Assembly (NCBI GenBank): GCA_003819975.1 | Contig: RPPU01000229.1 | Span: forward strand, 1 to 7,203 | From: Desulfobacteraceae bacterium | Lineage (GTDB): Bacteria; Desulfobacterota; DSM-4660; Desulfatiglandales; HGW-15 | DNA: 7,203 nucleotides | Reading direction: 5' to 3' | Shown here: one piece after another, positions 1 through 5,228 of the stretch | Layout of the letters: each line of letters opens with the position of its first letter | Numbering within the stretch: position 1 is the stretch's first letter | Translations under genes and position numbers: made by a program | Notes under the pieces: generated by a model | Database searches by the model: none | The model's input: the letters and a program-made list of their open reading frames with translations, nothing else | Told to the model about the DNA's origin: nothing

Positions 1-363
1 AAAGTTATGCATGCGCGCAGTGCGGGTGCGGATTTCTCCCAAAGTTTGCGCACCGCGCAGCAATAAAACGCATAGGATGGCGCTCTCCGCGGCTACAAAC
101 TGGCGGGAGTTTGAAAAGCGCTCTTCATATTTAGGTACGCGTCCCTCCCGGCTCAGATGGGCCAGTCCTTTTTTAATCAACTCGGCTGCGGCCTGTTCAA
201 TCGCGGGCTCGCTGTAAGCGGTCACGGGTTCCCGGCTCGATTTCTGATTGCAGGCATTGGTCAGGGCGTTCAATGACAAAGGGTAATACTCGGGCGTGGC
301 CAAAGCTTTTTCCATCAGGCTTCCCAGAACGCGTTCCTCGATATCGGTGAGGACGATCTCCAT
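1..363 (-). CDS. yceH: YceH family protein (UPF0502/DUF480), N-terminal 121 residues
   Basis: The frame is open to the left edge, so this is the 5' part of a gene; from memory E. coli YceH is about 215 residues, so roughly half is present. Recognisable family stretches are ERVLGSLMEK near the start, TPEYYPLSLNALTNACNQK, SSREPV, PKYEERF, and LLLRGAQTLGEIRTRTARM near the edge. These line up with E. coli YceH (TPEQYPLSVNGVVTACNQK, NREPV, LLLRGAQTPGELRSRAARM). The family is a cytoplasmic protein built of winged-helix-like domains whose biochemical role is not established. Two ATGs lie in tandem (366 and 363). I chose 363 because it leaves 6 bases after the AAGGA motif and gives the same N-terminal length as E. 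coli YceH; 366 would leave only 3. The gene starts 10 bases after the stop of the PsbP-like gene, so the two are probably co-transcribed and translationally coupled. Identification is confident; function is not. Confidence 0.93.
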   Translation of the reverse strand, partial: MEIVLTDIEERVLGSLMEKALATPEYYPLSLNALTNACNQKSSREPVTAYSEPAIEQAAAELIKKGLAHLSREGRVPKYEERFSNSRQFVAAESAILCVLLLRGAQTLGEIRTRTARMHNF

Positions 364-367
364 CATA

Positions 368-375
368 CTTCCTTT
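368..375 (-). promoter_or_regulatory. Ribosome-binding site of yceH overlapping the upstream stop codon
   Basis: Read on the minus strand, AAAGGAAG shares two bases with the TAA stop (376-374) of the upstream PsbP-like gene and is followed by T and two tandem ATGs. A ribosome terminating on the upstream gene would sit on this site, an arrangement typical of translational coupling. Its spacing favours the second ATG at 363. Confidence 0.6.
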
Positions 376-1426
376 ATTCAATGGTATTAATTATTTTTAT
401 GAATTCCTCTTCAAACCAGGGACCGGAAGCGTCGGGCACGACACCGATAAGCATCAGCCACCCGCCTTTTTCGCTCTTCAGGATTCCCAGCGGGGATTGT
501 TTGGCTATAACGGTGTCGCCGGACATCAGATAGCCGCGCCATAACTCCACTTTGACGCTGTTGCCCTTGTTGGTTTTCACGGTTTTTGTTTTTTTGAGAT
601 CTTCCTGTCCGCGGGGATACATCTGGGCAATGGTTTTTAAGCCCCGGATGCGAAGGTTGGTGTAACCGGCCGTGAAGCCCGTGTAGGCATAGATAAAGAG
701 GGTGGTTCCCGGAACGGTCCGGGATTCAAAAAATCCCAGAAACTCCGGCTCAAATTGCCCGGATTTATCAATTTCCACCCATCCGGCCGGAAATACCATG
801 GAAACATTGCGCTTGTTGAATTTCAGGGGTTCACCTGCAGCGGTCTGAAGCGCCGGGCTTGCCGGAACGGCCTTGCCTTCATCCACGGTACGGGTCAGAG
901 TCCCTTCCGGGTCTCGGATGCTTTGAAAGGTCTCTTCGAACATTTTTTGCTTGGCTTTTAAAGTCTGTTCATTGACAATAACCAGATAATAGAGACCGCC
1001 CTTTTTCAAGGAAATGCTGCCCAGTAATCCATACAGAACCACCTTGGTTTTTCCGACCAACAACGTATCCCGGTAAATCCCCCAACGGGCCGGGTTGCCG
1101 TTTATTTTCTTGTCCATGATATCGCCTTGCACTGCAGCAGTCGGCATGGAAAATCCGACGGTCGCAACTCCTTTTTGAAACAATTCTTCACGACTTAAAG
1201 CACCGTCAAAATATTCCATGATGATGCTATCCGCGGTTTCTTTAAAAACATAGGTCTTTTCATCGGTTTGGGGCTGGAGTTTCCAACCCGCGGGGAGGTC
1301 CATGTTGAACCGGCCTTTAGGGTCTGTAAAAGTATTAGCCGCATAAAGATCTGCCCCGCCGAGCAGCAAAAAAATAAAAGCGGCTGACAAACATATCCTA
1401 TTGAAAACGCTATCTTTTTTTTGCAT
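374..1426 (-). CDS. Exported protein with two tandem PsbP/DUF1795-like domains
   Basis: The protein has 350 residues. Residues 1-29 form a signal peptide: a basic start (MQKKDSVFNR), a hydrophobic core and an LYA-A cleavage site near residue 29. There is no lipobox cysteine, so a soluble periplasmic or secreted protein is expected. Two similar halves follow, about residues 32-172 and 202-350. Each opens with an F-x-(M/V)-x-(L/F)-P-A-G-W motif (FNMDLPAGW; VSMVFPAGW) and closes with F-x-E-x-F-x-x-I (FEETFQSI; FEEEFIKI). That is the pattern of PsbP/Mog1-fold domains such as DUF1795 and DcrB, usually small envelope proteins of unknown or accessory function. A Pro/Ala-rich linker (about 173-200) separates the halves. 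The start is supported by GAGGAG (1439-1434) with 7 bases of spacing. The gene runs into yceH with a 10-base gap. Fold assignment is inferred from motifs; no enzymatic residues are recognised. Confidence 0.85.
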   Translation of the reverse strand: MQKKDSVFNRICLSAAFIFLLLGGADLYAANTFTDPKGRFNMDLPAGWKLQPQTDEKTYVFKETADSIIMEYFDGALSREELFQKGVATVGFSMPTAAVQGDIMDKKINGNPARWGIYRDTLLVGKTKVVLYGLLGSISLKKGGLYYLVIVNEQTLKAKQKMFEETFQSIRDPEGTLTRTVDEGKAVPASPALQTAAGEPLKFNKRNVSMVFPAGWVEIDKSGQFEPEFLGFFESRTVPGTTLFIYAYTGFTAGYTNLRIRGLKTIAQMYPRGQEDLKKTKTVKTNKGNSVKVELWRGYLMSGDTVIAKQSPLGILKSEKGGWLMLIGVVPDASGPWFEEEFIKIINTIE

Positions 1427-1512
1427 GATGGGTCTCCTCGCTAAAAAAAAATGAATAAGAAACCGGGGTCAAGGTAAAGGCTGTTAAGGTGAACCGCAAT
1501 ATCTCCAAAAGC

Positions 1513-1541
1513 ATATTAGAACAACGTTATGAAATCGTAAA
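1513..1541 (-). promoter_or_regulatory. Possible sigma70-type promoter for the PsbP-like gene and yceH
   Basis: On the minus strand TTTACG (1541-1536) is followed after 17 bases by TAATAT (1518-1513). Each hexamer matches its consensus at four of six positions, and the spacing is optimal. It would give a 5' leader of roughly 80 bases before the ATG at 1426. The leader contains a run of nine T just upstream of the ribosome-binding site. This is the best candidate I found by eye in an AT-rich spacer, where chance matches are frequent. Confidence 0.3.
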
Positions 1542-1627
1542 CAGATGAATTTTAGAATTGGGATGCTTGGGGATGCGGTGTTTACGCCATTGCCGGGCTT
1601 GAATAGGCTATCTTATTGATTTTTAAG

Positions 1628-1653
1628 AAATATAATCCAAAAAAATTATATTT
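1628..1653 (-). repeat. AT-rich inverted repeat, possible weak terminator
   Basis: AAATATAAT (1628-1636) and ATTATATTT (1645-1653) are perfect 9-base inverted arms around an 8-base loop. On the minus strand the loop begins with six T. It lies 8 bases after the stop of the candidate small ORF and before the possible promoter of the PsbP-like gene, a position that suits a terminator or a dyad operator. The stem is all A/T and therefore weak, so a regulatory role is only a guess. Confidence 0.3.
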
Positions 1654-1660
1654 TCAAGCT

Positions 1661-1798
1661 TTAAATCGTTCTTTTCAAGGTTGAAATGAGGCTCATTAAG
1701 GTCATTGGTTTTCTGCGATGATACCGGTTAGCGGTTACAATCGGCCGTTGGGTCTTGCGCAAAAGCGTCCAATCCGGACACTTCAGAATGCTTTTCAT
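1661..1798 (-). CDS. Candidate 45-residue small protein, unknown
   Basis: An ATG at 1798 is preceded by AGGGAG (1812-1807) with 8 bases of spacing and opens a frame of 45 codons to a TAA at 1663-1661. The peptide begins MKSILKCPDWTLLRK and is rich in Lys and Arg (a net-basic middle with RYHRRK) with a mildly hydrophobic tail (MTLMSLIST). There is no signal peptide, clear membrane helix or family motif. It starts 79 bases after the stop of the coiled-coil gene. In its favour are a good ribosome-binding site and placement in an otherwise unexplained 451-base spacer. Against it, a frame of this length arises easily by chance and the composition is unremarkable. I do not recognise a homologue. 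Confidence 0.3.
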   Translation of the reverse strand: MKSILKCPDWTLLRKTQRPIVTANRYHRRKPMTLMSLISTLKRTI

Positions 1799-1877
1799 TT
1801 GCGACACTCCCTATCTTGTTTTATGCTTCAGGCAATATGGCAATAGAAGGTTAACGGGGCGCCGGACGGCATCTATT

Positions 1878-2456
1878 TCACGGATGAGCTCCCCCGGCCG
1901 CTTTTTGCAGATTGGATAACTGTTGTTGAAGGTCGTTGAGTTTTTGCGCCAATTCTTTTATTCTTTGTCGCAGCTTATCCACTTGCATTTCGAGGGCTCG
2001 AATGTTCGCTTGTTCCCGGGAGATATTCTGTTTTAATTGGGTCTGTTGCGCGGTCCAGTCGGCCATGCGGCGCTCATACTCCGCCACGCGCCGATTATAG
2101 TTCGCATCGCTCTCATCGCTCCCGCGCTGCGGAGGCAAGGGGCGGTCGGCCTGCAATTGCCGGAGACGGTCTTGCAGTTGTTTCAGATCGTCTTTTCGCT
2201 GTTTGATTTGCTCCATCAAGTGCTTAATGTCTTCCTGCTTATCCTGCATTTCTTGCTGTACAACCTTAATGCTCTCCTGCAACTCTTTGATCTGTTTTTC
2301 CATGTCCGGCGAACGCGATTGGCTCGGAGTGACATTTTGGGCTCCGGACGTTTGCCGCGGGCCCGTCCCTTGCGATTGGGCGGACGCAAGGTCGGGCGCC
2401 GGAATAATGGGAAGACCGAAAACAATAAAACAGACTATGCCAATAAACTTTTTCAT
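1878..2456 (-). CDS. Secreted two-segment coiled-coil protein, unknown function
   Basis: The protein has 192 residues from the chosen start. Residues 1-27 are a signal peptide (MKKFIGIVCF, hydrophobic core, ASA-Q cleavage site), so the protein is exported. A Ser/Gln/Pro-rich linker (about 28-49) follows. Then comes a long heptad-rich coiled coil (about 50-103, rich in Q, K, E, D and L), a break containing RPLPPQRGSDESDANYNRR (about 105-123), and a second coil (about 136-185). The layout fits a helical hairpin or an oligomeric rod in the periplasm. A longer frame begins at 2474, but the AAAAGGAG at 2471-2464 lies inside that extension and sits 7 bases before the ATG at 2456, and the signal peptide begins there, so 2456 is the start. 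The gene lies 95 bases after the small membrane protein. Coiled-coil sequence makes family assignment unreliable, and I do not name one. Confidence 0.8.
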   Translation of the reverse strand: MKKFIGIVCFIVFGLPIIPAPDLASAQSQGTGPRQTSGAQNVTPSQSRSPDMEKQIKELQESIKVVQQEMQDKQEDIKHLMEQIKQRKDDLKQLQDRLRQLQADRPLPPQRGSDESDANYNRRVAEYERRMADWTAQQTQLKQNISREQANIRALEMQVDKLRQRIKELAQKLNDLQQQLSNLQKAAGGAHP

Positions 2457-2463
2457 GAAAGCA

Positions 2464-2471
2464 CTCCTTTT
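2464..2471 (-). promoter_or_regulatory. Ribosome-binding site that sets the start of the coiled-coil protein
   Basis: AAAAGGAG on the minus strand is 7 bases from the ATG at 2456. An upstream in-frame ATG at 2474 would turn this motif into coding sequence and add six residues ahead of an already complete signal peptide. Confidence 0.75.
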
Positions 2472-2551
2472 CATATCTTTCCGTAATTGGGGTCGAATTT
2501 TAAACTTAACAAACTTCGGTATTATTGAATCAAAGTAACTATAAAATCATT

Positions 2552-2992
2552 TTATTTCAAATAAGCAATCAAATGATAGGCCGCGACCCCGATGCCGAAA
2601 CTGACCAGATTCGCCAAGATGATTCTTAATACAATTCGGGGAACCTCGATTTTCTTGCTCTCGAAAGACCGCCCGTAAAACGCGGGCTCAAGAACCAATG
2701 GTAGAATTTCGGCAAACCAAGCAAACATGGTTGCAAGCATTTGAGTTATGGGAAAAGTTATGATGTTGATGATGAGAAATGCAGTCAAAATCCGTTTGAA
2801 CGACACCCACCTACGAAGAAGCCGCCATACGAATACAAATTCCAAGATCATCGCCAAAGAGGCGGCAAAAATCCATGGAAGCCAATCTGCGGAAAGACTA
2901 TAAAGATTGGATAGGACCGGGTTAGCATGCGCTGCAAAGGAACCGGAAAGGATAAACCCAATAATTGGAATGACGATTTTTAGTTTTTTCAT
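2552..2992 (-). CDS. Small multi-pass membrane protein, unknown function
   Basis: The protein has 146 residues from the chosen start. Residues 1-23 (MKKLKIVIPIIGFILSGSFA, then AHA-N) look like a cleavable signal peptide. Hydrophobic segments follow at about 38-59, 66-100 (one long or two short helices) and 118-144. Basic clusters WRLLRRW and SFKR lie between the first two, and GRSFESKK precedes the last. I recognise no catalytic motif. The general pattern, an exported N-terminus reading ANP followed by three or four helices, recalls small uncharacterised membrane proteins seen in many environmental bacteria. A longer frame begins at 3025, but AGGTGG (3004-2999) sits 6 bases before the ATG at 2992, so I start there. 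The gene follows the ankyrin gene by 58 bases and precedes the coiled-coil gene by 95, so co-transcription is plausible. Confidence 0.75.
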   Translation of the reverse strand: MKKLKIVIPIIGFILSGSFAAHANPVLSNLYSLSADWLPWIFAASLAMILEFVFVWRLLRRWVSFKRILTAFLIINIITFPITQMLATMFAWFAEILPLVLEPAFYGRSFESKKIEVPRIVLRIILANLVSFGIGVAAYHLIAYLK

Positions 2993-3050
2993 GCCGATCC
3001 ACCTACTTTCCCCCAGTGTGTGCACCCCTGCTTGATTTGCCGCGCGCCAT

Positions 3051-4886
3051 CTATCGGTTGTTTTTCAAAATCTCCATCACTGCGGCCGAGCCTGCCACGT
3101 CCAGCGGCGTGAGCTGCTTGAAGTTCTTGAATGCCTTGTCGGCTCCCTTGGCCAGCAGCCATAGGACCCTCTTTGCGTCGCCTTTGGCCGCGGCTAGGTG
3201 CAGGGGCGTGTTCCCGTCCGTATCGCCGACCTGCCCGTTCACGCTTGCGCCGGCGTCTGCGAGCAGTTCAGCCAAGTCCCACCTTTCCATCACGACCGCC
3301 TGGGCAAAAGGAGAGACATGCTTGGCGCTCCCTTTGTCCAGATGAATTCCCCGGGCTGTTGCCAGAAGCCGCACCATATCTTTGTCGCCTGCCATGACCG
3401 CCTCCATGAGAGGGGTTTTGGCAGGATATGCGTTGCCGAATATCTGTTCGTTGGGGTCAGCCCCCAGGTTAAGAAGCTGCCGCGCCAACTCAGGCTGGTG
3501 ATACCGGGCGGCCAGATGCAACAGAGCGGCATCCTGATAGCGGGTTGATTGCCACTGGGTCCGCGGGAGCACTTTTTCGAGCCCGGCCAAATCGCCGGAG
3601 ACGACATAGGGGAAAAAGCGCGGCAGGGTGAGCGGCACACCCTTGGCGGAGAGCTGCAAGGCCGTGTCCGCCATGCCTTGAACCAGGGCCAGGTCCGCCA
3701 GGGTCTGTTTTGTGGAGGAGTCGTTCCAGGAGACATCCAAAGGAACTTTCTCTAAGAGCACCCGGGCCGCATCGGCCGCCTTGCCATCGATGGCGCTTGC
3801 CAAAAGGGGATAGGCGGGATAATCGGTGCGGGCCCCGGCGGTCAGCAACTGCTTGATGACGGCGGCCTGATTGTTGCGTGCAGCCAGGCGGATGGGTTCA
3901 AACCCCTCCAGGATAGCAGTGTCGGGATGAATGCCATGGTCCAAAAGCGTCTTGACGGCATAGGTGTTTCCTTTTTCCGCCGCATATCCCAGGGTGCGGA
4001 CCGACTGCAAGGGAAACACGGTTTTCGGGTCATTCAGGGCTGCCAGATAGCGTTTTAGGAGAGCATCGTTTTCCGTACGCAAAGCCATTTCCAGGGCTTC
4101 GTCGGCAAAGGCCGTACCCAGCAAGGGTATGCGGGCAAAAGCTCTCTCGGCATTATTTAAATGTTGGCCTGCCGGCGGCTCGCCCTTGGTGGCAAGCAGA
4201 GGAGGAAGCTTCCACATTTCGCCCGTCCCCACGGCTAAAAGCTCATGGGGCCCGAGCCACGGCACTGCTTTGCGGTGAAACCAATTTAGGCCAATTGCAA
4301 TCACGCACACCACGGCAATCGTTATGGGCCAGTTAACGGAGCGGAACAAAGAGAGGCCCTTGGAGAGGTCGGCGCCGAAAAAGCCCTCATGTAGGAAAAA
4401 GAGCGAGCTCACCAACACCAGGGCGAGCAAGCCGGCCGCGAATCCGACGCCCGCCCAGAGGTAGTGCGTGAAAGCCCCGGGCAGGCGGGCGCTTGCGGGC
4501 GATCCGGGCAATACCCGGATCAGGACCCGGCCGCCGATAGGGTAGCGATCCACCTCGCTGCCTTCATACCAGATGCCGGAATAATGGGTGTAGGCTTGGC
4601 CGTCCTGAGCCGGCCAGCGGTAAAGGATGGTGGGGCGATGGATGGCCACCTGGGCGTAGCGGTTACTGCCGGAAGAGGTGTGGAATCCGTCAGGGAATCT
4701 CTCCCTGCTTTCGTATTCCACCTGGTGTCCCACCACAATACCCTCGACCGGGACGCCCTTGATGACAAACCAAAGATCCAAGCCCAGGTGGTAGGTCCCG
4801 TAAAGGAATGCGGCCAGTCCGGCCAGGAGCATAAGGATCTGGATCAATTTTATAAATATGGAAAAAAAGCCCACGGTTATCCTCAT
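3051..4886 (-). CDS. Membrane protein with N-terminal DUF3592-like module and C-terminal ankyrin repeats
   Basis: The protein has 611 residues. Predicted membrane helices lie at about 12-35, 142-165 and 186-203. The loop between the first two (about 40-140) has the DUF3592 pattern: a variable strand (VPVEGIVVGHQVEYES), then ILYRWPAQDGQAYTHYSG, then a Y-P-I-G-G-R-V-x-I-x-V-L-P-G-S-P-x-S-A-R-L motif. From about 296 to the C-terminus there are about eight or nine ankyrin repeats of about 30 residues. The clearest are at 328-354 (PIRLAARNNQAAVIKQLLTAG), 454-480 (LLHLAARYHQ...LLNLGADPN) and 557-585 (GNTPLHLAAAKGD...LLAKGAD); those near 358-440 are more degenerate. Ankyrin repeats bind proteins, and DUF3592 has no known activity. 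Which side of the membrane the repeats face is unclear, because the charge bias is weak. The start is the only Met before the first helix, with a modest AAGG eight bases upstream. No promoter was convincingly seen. Confidence 0.9.
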   Translation of the reverse strand: MRITVGFFSIFIKLIQILMLLAGLAAFLYGTYHLGLDLWFVIKGVPVEGIVVGHQVEYESRERFPDGFHTSSGSNRYAQVAIHRPTILYRWPAQDGQAYTHYSGIWYEGSEVDRYPIGGRVLIRVLPGSPASARLPGAFTHYLWAGVGFAAGLLALVLVSSLFFLHEGFFGADLSKGLSLFRSVNWPITIAVVCVIAIGLNWFHRKAVPWLGPHELLAVGTGEMWKLPPLLATKGEPPAGQHLNNAERAFARIPLLGTAFADEALEMALRTENDALLKRYLAALNDPKTVFPLQSVRTLGYAAEKGNTYAVKTLLDHGIHPDTAILEGFEPIRLAARNNQAAVIKQLLTAGARTDYPAYPLLASAIDGKAADAARVLLEKVPLDVSWNDSSTKQTLADLALVQGMADTALQLSAKGVPLTLPRFFPYVVSGDLAGLEKVLPRTQWQSTRYQDAALLHLAARYHQPELARQLLNLGADPNEQIFGNAYPAKTPLMEAVMAGDKDMVRLLATARGIHLDKGSAKHVSPFAQAVVMERWDLAELLADAGASVNGQVGDTDGNTPLHLAAAKGDAKRVLWLLAKGADKAFKNFKQLTPLDVAGSAAVMEILKNNR

Positions 4887-4997
4887 TTTATCCGCCTTGA
4901 ATAGGGAGTCGAAATCCGTTCTCTAATAGCCTAACCCGGACGAACCGGAATCCAAAACAAGATGAGCCAAGACTATTAAATTTATAGAAAGAGTCTA

Positions 4998-5090
4998 TCA
5001 CACAAAGGCGCCAAGACACCAAGAGAATTTATCAATTTAGGATGCCTCGATTACTCTGCAAGTGGGGCTCTGCAACTCTGTGAATTTTTA
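4998..5090 (-). repeat. Probable dispersed non-coding repeat, degenerate
   Basis: On the minus strand this stretch carries CTTGGTGTCTTGGCGCCTTT (5021-5002) followed by GTGTGA, and TTCACAGAGTTGCAGAG (5085-5069) with a second TTGCAGAG eight bases downstream. Phrases of this kind (runs of cttggtgtcttggcgcctttgtg and cacagagttgcagag) recur, as I remember, in intergenic regions of many environmental bacterial genomes. That recollection is the only basis for calling it dispersed, since only one copy lies in the window. Its short internal repeats and lack of coding potential are visible directly. Confidence 0.4.
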
Positions 5091-5112
5091 ATCGCTTATC
5101 CGATAGATGTAT

Positions 5113-5214
5113 TCATAAGCTTTCGCCGCTAAAAGGAATGCTTTTTAAAAGAAAGGCTTCATCTTCGATTCCGTCCCCATTAAAGTCAGCGACAATTTCG
5201 GGGAGAGTTTCTTT
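5113..5214 (-). pseudogene. Relic of an FG-GAP/VCBS-like calcium-loop protein
   Basis: Between in-frame stops at 5217-5215 and 5115-5113 lie 33 codons containing LPEIVADFNGDGIEDEAFLL. D-F-N-G-D-G-I-E-D fits the DxNxDGxxD calcium-binding loop of FG-GAP/VCBS-type and related exported proteins, where ADFNGDGxxD followed by a hydrophobic strand is typical. There is no start codon, and the frame begins 14 bases after the kinase stop codon. It ends at a TGA preceded by SGESL; if the TGA were TGG the frame would continue for 26 more codons (IHLSDKRLK...) to a TGA at 5034-5032, the last part of which lies in the repeat-like sequence. The simplest reading is a decayed fragment of a once larger gene, truncated at or near the kinase. 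A chance ORF with such a clean motif is possible but less likely. Confidence 0.5.
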
Positions 5215-5228
5215 TTAGACTTTTATGA

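Larger units (their letters stand above)
1427..1877 (-). other. 451-base AT-rich intergenic region
   Basis: This spacer separates the coiled-coil gene from the PsbP-like gene and probably marks a transcription-unit boundary. It holds a candidate 45-residue ORF (1661-1798), an AT-rich inverted repeat (1628-1653) and a possible promoter (1513-1541). A short direct repeat, TTTTCAAG on the plus strand, occurs at 1652-1659 and 1672-1679. I see no GC-rich stem with a T-tract immediately after the coiled-coil gene, so no canonical terminator is called. No tRNA or other known RNA is recognised. Confidence 0.6.
4887..5228. other. 342-base spacer between the kinase and ankyrin genes
   Basis: The kinase side holds a fragment of a DxNxDGxxD-type protein (5113-5214). 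The centre holds low-complexity repeat-like sequence (4998-5090). The ankyrin side (4887-4997) has AT-rich stretches and a short C/G-rich patch with two CCGG tetramers five bases apart, too weak to call a hairpin. I found no clear terminator for the kinase and no convincing promoter for the ankyrin gene. Confidence 0.6.

Noticed and set aside
11..217. A 68-codon plus-strand frame at the left edge
   Set aside because: The opposite strand encodes a clear YceH N-terminus over the same bases.
1861..1877. GCCG/CGGC dyad just after the coiled-coil gene as a terminator
   Set aside because: The stem is four base pairs with a two-base loop and no T-tract follows on the minus strand.
2037..2486. A 149-codon plus-strand frame with a hydrophobic leucine-rich translation
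   Set aside because: It mirrors the coiled-coil gene: antisense of Gln/Lys/Glu-rich heptads reads as Leu/Phe-rich sequence. The minus-strand frame has the ribosome-binding site and signal peptide.
2552..2564. TTATTT-C-AAATAA palindrome at the end of the small membrane protein gene as a terminator
   Set aside because: The loop would be one base and the stem is A/T only; it also includes the stop codon. It is not a credible terminator.
4464..4904. A 146-codon plus-strand frame
   Set aside because: It is antisense to the DUF3592 part of the ankyrin protein, with no recognisable domain and no ribosome-binding site that I could support.
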